64,000 bases of DNA. Origin: Mediterraneibacter glycyrrhizinilyticus. GTDB lineage: Bacteria; Bacillota; Clostridia; Lachnospirales; Lachnospiraceae. Numbering within the stretch: the stretch's first letter is position 1; each line of letters starts with the position of its first letter. Below the pieces are notes generated by a model that was given only the letters and a program-made list of their open reading frames with translations, ran no database searches and was not told where the DNA came from. Both the position numbers and the translations under genes were made by a program. Of the stretch, positions 8,937-18,583 are shown one piece after another. The stretch lies in assembly GCF_015560805.1 (NCBI RefSeq), contig NZ_JADMSO010000003.1, positions 266,310-330,309 on the forward strand, given 5' to 3'.

Positions 8937-10133
8937 ATGAATACAGAGTTATTAGAAGCGTTGACAATTCTTGAAGAAGAAAAAAATATCAGCAAAGATA
9001 CAATGATGGATGCAATTGAAAATTCTTTGATCAGTGCATGTAAGAACCATTTTGGGACTTCCGACAACATCAAGGTGATCATGGATCGCGAGACTTGCGA
9101 TTATTCCGTGTTTGCGGAGAAAGAAGTGGTGGAAGAAGTATTTGATCCGGCATTGGAGATCAGTCTGGAAGATGCAGAGAAGCTGGACTCCTCTCTTCAC
9201 CTTGGAGACATCGCGCAGATCCCGGTGGAGTCCAAATCATTCGGACGGATCGCAACGCAGAATGCAAAGAATCTGATCCTGCAGAAGATCCGCGAGGAAG
9301 AAAGAAAAGCGGTCTTCGATCAGTATTTTGAAAAAGAAAAAGATATCGTGACCGGTGTGGTACAGCGTTATGTCGGAAAGAACATCAGTATCAATCTCGG
9401 AAGAGCCGATGCGATGCTGACAGAAAACGAACAGGTGAAAGGCGAGGTGTTCAAACCGACCGACCGTATCAAACTGTATGTAGTGGAAGTGAAAAATGCA
9501 CCGAAAGGACCGAAGATCCTCGTATCCCGTACCCATCCGGAACTGGTGAAACGCCTGTTTGAGGCGGAGGTTGCGGAAGTAAAAGACGGAACCGTAGAGA
9601 TCAAGAGTATTGCCCGTGAAGCAGGATCGCGTACGAAGATGGCAGTCTGGTCCAATGATCCGAACGTAGATCCGGTGGGCGCATGTGTCGGGCTGAACGG
9701 CGCGCGTGTCAATGCCGTTGTCAATGAACTGCGCGGAGAGAAGATCGATATCATCAATTGGGATGAGAACCCGGCGCTTCTGATCGAGAATGCGTTGAGC
9801 CCGGCGAAAGTGATTTCCGTACTGGCAGATCCGGATGAAAAAGTGGCAAGCGTGATCGTTCCGGATTACCAACTGTCACTTGCCATCGGTAAAGAGGGAC
9901 AGAATGCGCGTCTTGCGGCACGTCTGACCGGATATAAGATCGATATCAAGAGTGAGACGCAGGCGATCGAATCCGGAGAACTTCCGGCAGATTATATGGA
10001 TCAGATGGCGATGATGGACGAAGAGGGATATGTCGGAGAATATGAGACAGACTATGAAGAAGAGCCGGCAGAACCGGAATATGCAGAGGGTGACGACGCA
10101 GAAGAAATGCCGGAATTCATCGAAGCAGAATAA
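8937..10133 (+). CDS. nusA: Transcription termination/antitermination factor NusA
   Basis: A 398-residue protein with the RNA polymerase-binding N-domain (1 to about 130), an S1 domain (about 135-200) and tandem KH domains (about 205-345; the second carries SLAIGKEGQNARLAARLTG). It ends in a very acidic tail of about 45 residues rich in Glu, Asp and Tyr. NusA modulates pausing, intrinsic termination and antitermination. RBS AAGGAGG lies upstream of ATG. Confidence 0.95.
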   Translation: MNTELLEALTILEEEKNISKDTMMDAIENSLISACKNHFGTSDNIKVIMDRETCDYSVFAEKEVVEEVFDPALEISLEDAEKLDSSLHLGDIAQIPVESKSFGRIATQNAKNLILQKIREEERKAVFDQYFEKEKDIVTGVVQRYVGKNISINLGRADAMLTENEQVKGEVFKPTDRIKLYVVEVKNAPKGPKILVSRTHPELVKRLFEAEVAEVKDGTVEIKSIAREAGSRTKMAVWSNDPNVDPVGACVGLNGARVNAVVNELRGEKIDIINWDENPALLIENALSPAKVISVLADPDEKVASVIVPDYQLSLAIGKEGQNARLAARLTGYKIDIKSETQAIESGELPADYMDQMAMMDEEGYVGEYETDYEEEPAEPEYAEGDDAEEMPEFIEAE

Positions 10134-10160
10134 GATCGGAATATAAAAGAGGTGATACAG

Positions 10161-10439
10161 ATGGCGAGTACGCGAAAAGTGCCGCTTCGGAAATGCGTAG
10201 GCTGCGGCGAAATGAAACCGAAAAAAGAACTGATCCGTGTGGTGCGCTGTGAGGACGGGAACTTTGTTCTGGACGCGACAGGAAAGAAAAACGGACGGGG
10301 CGCATATATTTGTAATTCCGGGGATTGTTTGGGCAAAGCAGTAAAAAGCAAAGGACTGGAGCGTTCTTTCAAACAGGCGATCCCGCCGGAAGTATACGAA
10401 CGTCTGGAAAAGGAGATGAATGAGATTGAAGCAAGATAA
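10161..10439 (+). CDS. rnpM: RNase P modulator RnpM (YlxR)
   Basis: A 92-residue protein of the YlxR family (DUF448), described as an RNA-binding modulator of RNase P. It shows RKCVGCGEMKPKKELIRVV and the GRGAYIC motif. I choose ATG 10161 over the upstream in-frame GTG at 10152 because that GTG is part of the GAGGTG ribosome binding site. Its 3' end overlaps ylxQ by 20 nt. Confidence 0.9.
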   Translation: MASTRKVPLRKCVGCGEMKPKKELIRVVRCEDGNFVLDATGKKNGRGAYICNSGDCLGKAVKSKGLERSFKQAIPPEVYERLEKEMNEIEAR

Positions 10440-10749
10440 AGTATTATCGCTCATTGGTCTTGCGACAAAAGCGGGGCAGACAGCAAGCGGCGAGTTTATG
10501 ACGGAACGGGAGGTCAAAACCGGCCGCGCCGCGTTGGTGATCGTAGCAGGCGATTCCTCAGACAATACAAAGAAAAAGTTTCGGGATATGTGTGAATTTT
10601 ATAAGGTTCCAATTTATTTTTATGGAGATAAAGATACCTTAGGGCATGCAATGGGAAAAGAATTCCGTGCATCTCTGGCAATATTGGACGAAGGATTTGC
10701 AAAAGGAGTTCTTAAACATTTGACAGAAAACAACGAGACGATTGCATAA
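10420..10749 (+). CDS. ylxQ: L7Ae-family K-turn RNA-binding protein YlxQ
   Basis: A 109-residue protein of the L7Ae/L30e/S12e/Gadd45 fold, with [16 protein letters not shown] at the N-terminus and [15 protein letters not shown] in the core. Such proteins bind kink-turn RNA; the exact target of YlxQ is not established. It overlaps the end of rnpM by 20 nt (translational coupling) with AGGAG 4 nt before ATG. A TTG at 10426 is the alternative start. Confidence 0.88.
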   Translation: MRLKQDKVLSLIGLATKAGQTASGEFMTEREVKTGRAALVIVAGDSSDNTKKKFRDMCEFYKVPIYFYGDKDTLGHAMGKEFRASLAILDEGFAKGVLKHLTENNETIA

Positions 10750-10766
10750 AGGAGGTAGCAAAGAAT

Positions 10767-13598
10767 ATGACAAAAATGAGAGTACATGAACTGGCTAAAG
10801 AGCTGGGAGTTGACAATAAAGATCTGATGGAAGCTCTGAAGAAAAAAGATGTGGAAGTGAAAAGCCATATGAGTTCGCTGGAAGATAATGTGGTTGCGGA
10901 TCTGAAGAAAGAGTTCGGAAAATCCGCAGGCGCAGAGAAAGCGGGAGAGAAGAAAGAGGAAGCACCGAAGAAAAAGACGATCATGCAGGTGTTCCGTCCG
11001 CAGAATGCAAAAAATTCCGGAAGAGGATCTTCCAATCGTCCGGCGGGAGCACGTCAGGGTGCAGGACGAGGCGGAGTACGTCCGACCGGTGCAGCAGGAA
11101 ACGGCGCACGCCCGGCAGCAGCATCCGCAGGAAACGGCGCCCGTCCGGCTGGTGCGTCCGCAGGAAATACAGCCCGTCCGGCAGGCACGGCGGCACAGAC
11201 AGCACGTCCGGCGCGTCCGCAGGAAAAAGCAGAGCAGACAAACCGCAGTCAGGCAGCAGGAGAGAACCGCGGACAGAACGCAGCACGCTCACAGGAGAAC
11301 AGAAGTCAGGGAAACCGTCCGCAGGGCAGCGGAAATCCGCGCCGTGGGGGTGAACGTGGAAACGACCGCGGAGGCGACCGTTACAGCGACCGGAACACGG
11401 ATCGTAACCATGACCGCAATAATGATCGTAATAATGACCGAGGCGGGGACGGAAGAAGAAACCAGGGCGGAAACCGTTATCAGAACGATGGTCAGGGCAG
11501 AAGAGACGGAAACCGTTATCAGAATGACGGACAGGGAAGAAGAAGCCAGGATAGCGAGAGAGGTTCCCGTCAGCCAAGAGGCGACAGGGGCAATTCCCAG
11601 TACGGCGGAAACCGTCCGCAGGGTCGTCAGGGCGGACGACGCGACGATCGCGATTCCATTCCGACGCCAATGGTAGAACAGCAGAAGAGCCAGAGGAATA
11701 AAGGCAAAGATAAAGAGAAAGACTATAAAAAGAAAGAACTCCGAGAGGGAGAATTTGAAAACAAAGGCAAAAAAGGCAGAAAGAGCAAACCGGTTGCAGA
11801 AGTAAAGAAACCGCAGCAGCCGAAACAGGAGCCGGTAGAAGAGATCAAACAGATCGTGATCCCGGAAATGCTGACGATCAAAGAACTTGCCGATAAGATG
11901 AAGATAGTACCGTCCGTGATCGTAAAGAAACTGTTCATGCAGGGCAAGATCGTGACGGTAAATCAGGAAATCGATTATGATACCGCAGAAGAGATCGCAA
12001 TGGAATTTGATATCCTCTGTGAAAAAGAAGAGGTTGTGGACGTGATCGAAGAACTGTTAAAAGAAGAGGAAGAGGATGAAGAGGCGATGGTGAAACGTCC
12101 TCCGGTAGTCTGCGTGATGGGTCACGTTGACCACGGTAAAACCTCTCTTCTGGATGCAATCCGTCACTCCAATGTGATCGACCGGGAAGCCGGCGGTATC
12201 ACACAGCATATCGGTGCATCGGTTGTGGAAGTCAACGGAGAAAAGATCACATTTCTGGATACGCCGGGACATGAGGCATTTACCGCAATGCGTATGCGCG
12301 GAGCAAATTCCACAGATATCGCGATCCTTGTCGTGGCGGCGGACGACGGTGTAATGCCGCAGACCGTAGAAGCGATCAACCATGCGAAAGCAGCAGGGAT
12401 CGAGATCATCGTTGCGATCAACAAGATCGACAAACCGAGTGCAAATATCGAACGTGTGAAACAGGAACTGACCGAGTATGAACTGATCGCGGAAGACTGG
12501 GGCGGAAGTACGATCTTCGTGCCGGTTTCGGCTCATACCGGAGAGGGAATCCAGGAACTGCTCGAGATGGTGCTTCTGACTGCGGAAGTGATGGAATTAA
12601 AAGCCAATCCGAACCGTGCGGCAAGAGGACTTGTGATCGAAGCACAGCTCGATAAAGGAAAAGGTTCCGTCGCAACAGTTCTTGTACAGAAAGGTACGCT
12701 CCATGTCGGAGATGCGATCGCTGCGGGAAGCGCACACGGAAGAGTCCGCGCGATGATGGACGACAGAGGAAGACGTGTCAAAGAAGCAGGACCGTCCCAG
12801 CCGGTTGAGATCCTCGGACTGAACGATGTTCCGAATGCGGGAGAAGTATTTGTCAACTGCGACAGCGAGAAAGAAGCAAGAAACTTTGCGGAGACATTTA
12901 TTTCCCAGAATAAAGCAAAACTGATCGAAGAGACCAAATCCAAGATGTCACTGGACGATCTGTTCAATCAGATTCAGGAGGGTAACTTAAAAGAACTGAA
13001 GATCGTCGTAAAAGCAGATGTGCAGGGATCTGTGGAGGCATTGAAACAGAGTCTTCTGAAATTGTCCAATGAAGAAGTTGTGATCAAGATCATTCACGGC
13101 GGCGTCGGTGCGATCAATGAATCCGACGTCAGTCTGGCAAGCGCATCCAATGCGATCATCATCGGATTTAACGTGCGTCCGGATGCAACTGCAAAAGAGA
13201 TTGCAGACCGCGAGGGTGTGGATCTGAGACTGTACCGCGTGATCTACAGTGCGATCGAAGATGTGGAAGCGGCAATGAAAGGAATGCTGGATCCGGTATT
13301 CGAGGAAAAAGTTCTCGGTCATGCGGAAGTACGTCAGACATTCAAGGCTTCCGGAGTCGGAACGATCGCCGGTTCCTATGTACAGGACGGTACGTTTGAG
13401 CGGAATTGTTCTGTCCGTCTGACACGCGACGGCATTGTGATCTTCGACGGACCGCTTGCATCCCTGAAACGTTTTAAGGACGATGTCAAGGAAGTAAGGG
13501 CCGGATACGAGTGTGGTTTTGTATTTGAGAACTTTAACGATATCAAAGAGGGCGACCTGGTAGAAGCTTATAAGATGGTAGAGGTAGAGCGAAAATAA
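10767..13598 (+). CDS. infB: Translation initiation factor IF-2
   Basis: 943 residues. The N-terminal IF2N subdomain (1-55, [20 protein letters not shown]) is followed by a very long disordered region (about 70-330), first Ala/Pro/Gly/Arg repeats, then Arg/Asp/Asn/Gly-rich RGG-like sequence with a near-duplicated [13 protein letters not shown] second IF2N motif precedes the G domain at about 451 ([20 protein letters not shown]), then domains II-IV that bind fMet-tRNA. IF-2 places initiator tRNA on the 30S subunit and promotes subunit joining. RBS AAAGGAGG. The stop overlaps the rbfA start (ATAATG). Confidence 0.96.
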   Translation: MTKMRVHELAKELGVDNKDLMEALKKKDVEVKSHMSSLEDNVVADLKKEFGKSAGAEKAGEKKEEAPKKKTIMQVFRPQNAKNSGRGSSNRPAGARQGAGRGGVRPTGAAGNGARPAAASAGNGARPAGASAGNTARPAGTAAQTARPARPQEKAEQTNRSQAAGENRGQNAARSQENRSQGNRPQGSGNPRRGGERGNDRGGDRYSDRNTDRNHDRNNDRNNDRGGDGRRNQGGNRYQNDGQGRRDGNRYQNDGQGRRSQDSERGSRQPRGDRGNSQYGGNRPQGRQGGRRDDRDSIPTPMVEQQKSQRNKGKDKEKDYKKKELREGEFENKGKKGRKSKPVAEVKKPQQPKQEPVEEIKQIVIPEMLTIKELADKMKIVPSVIVKKLFMQGKIVTVNQEIDYDTAEEIAMEFDILCEKEEVVDVIEELLKEEEEDEEAMVKRPPVVCVMGHVDHGKTSLLDAIRHSNVIDREAGGITQHIGASVVEVNGEKITFLDTPGHEAFTAMRMRGANSTDIAILVVAADDGVMPQTVEAINHAKAAGIEIIVAINKIDKPSANIERVKQELTEYELIAEDWGGSTIFVPVSAHTGEGIQELLEMVLLTAEVMELKANPNRAARGLVIEAQLDKGKGSVATVLVQKGTLHVGDAIAAGSAHGRVRAMMDDRGRRVKEAGPSQPVEILGLNDVPNAGEVFVNCDSEKEARNFAETFISQNKAKLIEETKSKMSLDDLFNQIQEGNLKELKIVVKADVQGSVEALKQSLLKLSNEEVVIKIIHGGVGAINESDVSLASASNAIIIGFNVRPDATAKEIADREGVDLRLYRVIYSAIEDVEAAMKGMLDPVFEEKVLGHAEVRQTFKASGVGTIAGSYVQDGTFERNCSVRLTRDGIVIFDGPLASLKRFKDDVKEVRAGYECGFVFENFNDIKEGDLVEAYKMVEVERK

Positions 13599-13972
13599 TG
13601 AGAAAGAACAGTATAAAAAATACAAGGGTAAATGCAGAAGTTCAGCGGGAACTTGGTAATATTCTGCGGGGCGGGATCAAAGATCCCCGCGTCGCACCGA
13701 TGACTTCTGTGGTTGCGGTGGAAGTCGCGCCGGATCTGAAGACTTGTAAGGCATTTATCAGCGTGCTTGGCGATGAAAAAGCACAGCAGGATACGTTGAA
13801 AGGACTTCAGAGCGCGGAGGGATATATCCGCCGGGAGCTGGCAAGAACGATCAATATGAGAAATACGCCGGAAATCGTATTTATTCTCGATCAGTCCATC
13901 GAATACGGCGTGAACATGAGCCGGAAGATCGATGAACTGACCAAAGATCTGAAAGACGGTGAGGAAGAATGA
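13598..13972 (+). CDS. rbfA: 30S ribosome-binding factor A
   Basis: A 124-residue cold-shock/maturation factor that binds the 30S subunit near 16S helix 1. It has the family pattern of N-terminal NTRVNAEVQRELGNIL, the DPR motif (KDPRVAP) and a C-terminal IDELTKDL helix. Its ATG shares one base with the infB stop, and its own stop overlaps the nrnA start (ATGA), so translation is coupled along the operon. Confidence 0.94.
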   Translation: MRKNSIKNTRVNAEVQRELGNILRGGIKDPRVAPMTSVVAVEVAPDLKTCKAFISVLGDEKAQQDTLKGLQSAEGYIRRELARTINMRNTPEIVFILDQSIEYGVNMSRKIDELTKDLKDGEEE

Positions 13973-14949
13973 GTATCGTATTAACGGAGATCCTCAAGGG
14001 GAAACGGAGCGTGGCGCTTAGCGGTCACATCCGTCCCGACGGGGACTGCGTCGGTTCCTGCATGGGACTGTATTTGTACTTAAAAGAAAATTTCCCGCAG
14101 ATAAAAACCGACGTTTATTTAGAGCCGGTGGCAGACTGCTACACGATCGTTCAGGGTACGGAAGAGATCCGGCATGAGATCGAAGCGGGAACGGAATATG
14201 ATCTGTTTATCTGTCTGGACTGCGGGGACAAGGCAAGGCTGGGATTTTCGGCGACGTTGTTTGAAAGCGCCGGAGAGACACTTTGTATCGATCACCATGT
14301 CAGCAATGAAGCATTTGCGGATTTCAATCACATTGTTCCGGATGCAAGCTCCACGTCGGAGCTGGTTTATCATCTGCTGGATGATGCGAAGATCGGCTAT
14401 GCATGCGCGGAGGCTCTGTATATGGGGATCGCCCATGACACAGGAGTATTTCAGTATTCCTGTACGTCACCGGAGACGATGGAAGCGGCGGCAAACCTGA
14501 TGCGCAAAGGGATCAAGGGCGATGAGATCATTGAGAAAAGTTATTTTGAAAAAAGTTATGTGCAGAACCAGATCCTCGGGAAAGCATTGCTGGAAAGCAT
14601 GATGATCCTGGACAGACGATGCATTGTTTCTTATATTTCGCAGAAAGATCTGCGCTTTTTTGAGGCAGTGCCAAGTGATCTGGAGGGGATCGTGAGCCAA
14701 CTGCGGCAGACAGCCGGAGTGGAAACGGCGATTTTTCTTTATGAAACGGAACCGCATACTTATAAAGTCAGCCTGCGCTCCAAAGGGTGTGTGGATGTCA
14801 GCCGGATCGCGAAATATTTCGGCGGCGGCGGTCATGTGCGCGCGGCGGGCGTGACGATGAAAGGGACGGTTCACGACGTGATCAATAACATCAGCGGTCA
14901 GATCGCATTGCAGCTTTGCGGAGCGGATTCGGGAGAGACGGAATGCTGA
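13969..14949 (+). CDS. nrnA: Bifunctional oligoribonuclease / pAp phosphatase (DHH family)
   Basis: A 326-residue DHH/DHHA1 phosphoesterase. Motifs are GHIRPDGDCVGS near the N-terminus, the DHH triad (DHHVSNEAF, about 105) and the C-terminal GGGGHVRAAG substrate-binding motif (about 285). Members degrade nano-RNA and dephosphorylate pAp. It sits between rbfA and truB, the common Clostridia order, with ATGA overlap upstream and a 7-nt overlap with truB. Confidence 0.92.
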   Translation: MSIVLTEILKGKRSVALSGHIRPDGDCVGSCMGLYLYLKENFPQIKTDVYLEPVADCYTIVQGTEEIRHEIEAGTEYDLFICLDCGDKARLGFSATLFESAGETLCIDHHVSNEAFADFNHIVPDASSTSELVYHLLDDAKIGYACAEALYMGIAHDTGVFQYSCTSPETMEAAANLMRKGIKGDEIIEKSYFEKSYVQNQILGKALLESMMILDRRCIVSYISQKDLRFFEAVPSDLEGIVSQLRQTAGVETAIFLYETEPHTYKVSLRSKGCVDVSRIAKYFGGGGHVRAAGVTMKGTVHDVINNISGQIALQLCGADSGETEC

Positions 14950-15890
14950 ACGGAATTTTAAACATTTACAAAGAAAAGGGATTTACTTCCCATGACGTAG
15001 TTGCAAAGCTTCGCGGAATCACAAAACAGAAAAAGATCGGACATACGGGCACGCTCGATCCGGATGCGGAGGGGGTGCTCCCGGTCTGTCTGGGACGCGC
15101 GACGAAAGTATGCGCGCTGCTTACGGAGAAAGATAAGATTTATGAAACGACGCTGCTGCTCGGGAAGACGACCGATACGCAGGATATTTCCGGTACGGTG
15201 TTAAAGGAACGGGATACAAAAGCTCTGACGGAACAGGAAGTCAGGAAATGTATCGACAGCTATGTCGGGACATATGATCAGCTTCCGCCGATGTATTCCG
15301 CATTGAAAGTCAACGGAAAGAAGCTGTATGAACTGGCAAGAGCGGGCGTTGAAGTGGAAAGAAAACGCCGGAGGGTTACGGTCTATGAGATTGAAGTCGT
15401 GGAAGTCCGGCTTCCGCGGATCCGGATGCGCGTGCATTGTTCCAAAGGAACGTATATCCGCACGCTTTGCCATGATATCGGCGAGAGTCTCGGGTGCGGC
15501 GGCTGTATGGAGACGCTGCTGCGCACAAAAGTAAGCTGTTTTTCTCTGGAAGACAGCCTGCGGCTTTCGGAAATCGAGCGGCTGTCGGCGGAAGAAAAAC
15601 TGGAAGAGGTTCTGCTTCCGGTGGACGCGCTGTTTTCGGAATATCCAAAGCTGACGCTCCGAAAAGGAAAAGAAGCGAAAGCTTACAATGGCAATCCGTT
15701 CGGACAAGAGGAATTGATGGAGGATCCCGGCGGCATACAGGACGGGGAGCCCGTCCGGATCTATGACGTGCAGGGACAGTTTGTCGGAATCTTCCGATGT
15801 CGGATGAAAGGACAGCAAAACGGTGTGGATGTGCGGGAGAGACGACGTATGGAATTTCGCGTGGAAAAGATGTTTTTGACGCAGGAGTAG
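14943..15890 (+). CDS. truB: tRNA pseudouridine(55) synthase
   Basis: A 315-residue enzyme that makes the universal pseudouridine 55 in the tRNA T-loop. The catalytic Asp is in HTGTLDPDAEGVLPV. Other family segments are LPPMYSALKVNGKKLYELAR and CSKGTYIRTLCHDIG. The start is ATG 14943, the match to the family N-terminus MLNGILNIYKEKG, with GGGAGAGA about 6 nt upstream; the longer in-frame extension lacks conservation. The C-terminal part beyond residue 230 is a PUA-like domain. Confidence 0.93.
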   Translation: MLNGILNIYKEKGFTSHDVVAKLRGITKQKKIGHTGTLDPDAEGVLPVCLGRATKVCALLTEKDKIYETTLLLGKTTDTQDISGTVLKERDTKALTEQEVRKCIDSYVGTYDQLPPMYSALKVNGKKLYELARAGVEVERKRRRVTVYEIEVVEVRLPRIRMRVHCSKGTYIRTLCHDIGESLGCGGCMETLLRTKVSCFSLEDSLRLSEIERLSAEEKLEEVLLPVDALFSEYPKLTLRKGKEAKAYNGNPFGQEELMEDPGGIQDGEPVRIYDVQGQFVGIFRCRMKGQQNGVDVRERRRMEFRVEKMFLTQE

Positions 15891-15913
15891 AAGAGGACGG
15901 ACAGAAGACAGAT

Positions 15914-16813
15914 ATGCAGTATATTACAGAAATCGAATCCTATCAAAGTGAAAAAAGATCCGCGGTGACGCTGGGAAAATTTGACGGATTACATAGAGGA
16001 CATCAAAAGCTGATCGAACGGGTGCGGGATCACGCTTCGGACGAGACCGTCAGTATCGTCTGTTCTTTTGATATGGGGAAAGACATGCTCCTGACAGGAC
16101 CGGAGAAGCGAAAGCGGCTGGAACCGGAGACGGATGTGCTGATCTTTACATCGTTCCATGAGAGGATCCGGCAGATGGAGCCGGAAACTTTTATCAAAGA
16201 GGTGCTTGCGGAGCGGTTTCACGCGGCGTATGTTGTTGTCGGGACAGATTTTTGTTTTGGACATGAGAAGCGTGGAAATGTGGAGATGCTAAGACAATAT
16301 GCAGATGTTTACGGCTATCGTCTGGAAGTGGTTGACAAGGAAGTGTATGACAAAGATGTGATCAGCAGCACACGGGTGCGCAAAGCACTGGAAGCGGGAA
16401 AGATCGGACTGGCAAATGAATTGCTCGGATATCGGTATTCGGTGTCCGGCGTCGTGGAGCACGGGAAACAACTGGGAAGACGTCTCGGATTTCCGACCAT
16501 GAACGTGGCGTTTGAAGCGAGGAAAAAGGCGCCCCGTTTCGGCGTCTATGCCTGCAGGGTGGAGATTGACGGAATATGGTTCCCGGGAATCGGAAATGTG
16601 GGTGTCAAGCCGACTGTGACGGAGGAGATGCGTCTTCTTGCGGAAGTATTCGTTCTTGGATATGACGGAAATGCATACGGAAAACAGATCACGGTCGAGT
16701 TGTGTGATTTTGAGCGGCCGGAACAGAAGTTTGCATCGGTGGATGAATTGAAACGTCAGGTGGACGCAGATATTCTGTATGGGAGACGCTATTTTCATCT
16801 GGAGGAGCATTAG
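15914..16813 (+). CDS. ribF: Bifunctional riboflavin kinase / FAD synthetase
   Basis: About 299 residues. The N-terminal nucleotidyltransferase domain has GKFDGLHRGHQKLI and ISSTRVRKALEAG. The C-terminal riboflavin kinase domain (from about 180) has GRRLGFPTMNV and GIGNVGVKPT. It makes FMN and FAD from riboflavin. The start ATG 15914 is set by the family N-terminus; the ribosome binding site is weak, so coupling to truB 23 nt upstream is likely. It is the last gene of the rimP-truB-ribF run. Confidence 0.92.
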   Translation: MQYITEIESYQSEKRSAVTLGKFDGLHRGHQKLIERVRDHASDETVSIVCSFDMGKDMLLTGPEKRKRLEPETDVLIFTSFHERIRQMEPETFIKEVLAERFHAAYVVVGTDFCFGHEKRGNVEMLRQYADVYGYRLEVVDKEVYDKDVISSTRVRKALEAGKIGLANELLGYRYSVSGVVEHGKQLGRRLGFPTMNVAFEARKKAPRFGVYACRVEIDGIWFPGIGNVGVKPTVTEEMRLLAEVFVLGYDGNAYGKQITVELCDFERPEQKFASVDELKRQVDADILYGRRYFHLEEH

Positions 16814-16900
16814 AGGAGGCGTGCAAAGGCGTATCGTCCTTTGTACACCGACGAGAGGAACAACAAAAGATTTGCTTGAGAAAAGCGAAGGGAAATACAA

Positions 16901-18547
16901 ATGGGGATAACAACAATTTTCCTGCTGTTGGGCGGTTTAGGTTTGTTTTTGTTTGGAATGAAACTGATGAGCGACGGTCTGGAGCAGGTTGCAGGCGCGA
17001 GAATGCGCTCGATTCTTGAATTTTTTACGAAAAACAGATTTGTGGGAATGCTGGTCGGTATTCTTTTTACGGCGGTGGTGCAGTCCTCCAGCGCGACGAC
17101 GGTCATGGTCGTCAGCTTTGTGAATTCGGGACTGATGAATCTGTTTCAGGCGGCCGGCGTGATCCTAGGAGCCAATATCGGTACGACGGTGACAGGACAG
17201 CTGATCGCATTTAATCTTTCCGATGTCGCACCGTTGTTTGTGATCATCGGTGTGGTCATGTTTATGTTCTGCAATAAGCAGAACGTGAAAAAGATCGGAG
17301 TCGTGATCTTAGGTTTTGGTATCTTGTTCATGGGGCTCAGTACGATGAGCGGTGCGATGTCCTCGTTCAGGGAGTCGCCGGAAGTTGTTTCACTGCTTGG
17401 TTCTTTGACCAACCCACTGATGGCGATTTTGGTAGGATTTGTGATCACGGCAATCCTGCAGAGTTCGTCGGCAACGGTTGGGATCGTCATTCTGATGGCG
17501 TCGCAGGGGCTTTTGGCATTTCCGATCTGCTTCTTTTTGATCCTGGGATGTAATATGGGGTCTTGTGTATCCGCATTACTGGCTTCGATCGGAGGGAAAA
17601 AGGATGCAAAGCGTGCGGCGTGGATCCACTTTTTGTTCAACATCATCGGTTCTTTTGTGATCTTTCTTATTTTGACGATCGCGTTGGATCCGATCGCAGA
17701 CGGCATTCTGGCGCTTTCCAAAGGCAATGTCAGCAGAGCGGTGGCAAATGCGCATACGCTGATCAAAATTTGCGAAGTATTCCTCCTTTTCCCATTTATG
17801 GGATGGGTCGTAAAAGCAACGTACCGGATCGTTCCGGGGGAGGATGTGTGCAGTACGGATGCCTATGAACTGAAATATATCCAGCCGGAGGGAAGCGTGT
17901 CCCCGGCAACCGCAGTTGTGGATGGAATCCATGAACTGCAGCAGATGGGTGAGCTTGCCATGAACAATTTGAAAATGAGCATGGAAGCGCTTTGCGAACC
18001 GGATGAAAAGAAGATAAAAAAGGTGTGCGAACAGGAAGCCTACATTGATTTTCTGAACCGGCAGATCACCGATTATCTCGTGAAGATCAGTGAATTGGAT
18101 CTTCCGATCGCGGATGCAAAGATCCTCGGCGGTCTGTTCCATGTAGTCAACGATATTGAGCGGATCGGCGATCACGCGGAGAATTTCGCGGAGGCGGCAA
18201 AAGAGCGGATGGAAAAACAGATCCCGTTTAGTGAGAAAGCCATCCGCCAGATCCGGGAGATGGCAGAGATGGTAACGGAAGTGCTGGATTATGCATTGCA
18301 AATGTTTTCGGAGCGCAGTACGGAACATATGAAAGAGGTTCTGCAATTGGAAGAAGCGGTGGATCAGCTGGAGCGGAAACTGCAGAAAGCGCATGTGAAG
18401 CGGCTGACCAAAGGAAAATGTACACCGGAAGCAAGCATGCTATACTCCGATGCGATTTCCGGCCTGGAACGTGCGGCGGATCATGCCACGAATATCGCGT
18501 TTGCAATCCTGGAACCGGAAGATCTCAGTGAAGAAGAGGAAGAGTAA
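16901..18547 (+). CDS. Na+/phosphate symporter-like protein with PhoU domain
   Basis: A 548-residue membrane protein of the Na/Pi cotransporter (NptA/YjbB) family. The N-terminal 300 residues hold hydrophobic segments and the two inverted family motifs QSSSAT at about 61 and 187. The C-terminal 200 residues are a soluble helical PhoU-like domain (HELQQMGELAMNNL; VNDIERIGDHAENFAE; GLERAADHATNIA). Family members export or import phosphate coupled to Na+, and the PhoU domain suggests control by phosphate state. The 88-bp upstream gap holds no clear terminator. Confidence 0.88.
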   Translation: MGITTIFLLLGGLGLFLFGMKLMSDGLEQVAGARMRSILEFFTKNRFVGMLVGILFTAVVQSSSATTVMVVSFVNSGLMNLFQAAGVILGANIGTTVTGQLIAFNLSDVAPLFVIIGVVMFMFCNKQNVKKIGVVILGFGILFMGLSTMSGAMSSFRESPEVVSLLGSLTNPLMAILVGFVITAILQSSSATVGIVILMASQGLLAFPICFFLILGCNMGSCVSALLASIGGKKDAKRAAWIHFLFNIIGSFVIFLILTIALDPIADGILALSKGNVSRAVANAHTLIKICEVFLLFPFMGWVVKATYRIVPGEDVCSTDAYELKYIQPEGSVSPATAVVDGIHELQQMGELAMNNLKMSMEALCEPDEKKIKKVCEQEAYIDFLNRQITDYLVKISELDLPIADAKILGGLFHVVNDIERIGDHAENFAEAAKERMEKQIPFSEKAIRQIREMAEMVTEVLDYALQMFSERSTEHMKEVLQLEEAVDQLERKLQKAHVKRLTKGKCTPEASMLYSDAISGLERAADHATNIAFAILEPEDLSEEEEE

Positions 18548-18583
18548 GGCGACGAAAATCAGACGAGTGGAAACAGGGATCAT

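Noticed and set aside
11005..11676. A 223-codon open frame inside infB, and long antisense frames there
   Set aside because: It is the +1 frame of a low-complexity Arg-rich segment, which keeps other frames open. The composition is artificial and infB is intact in its own frame.
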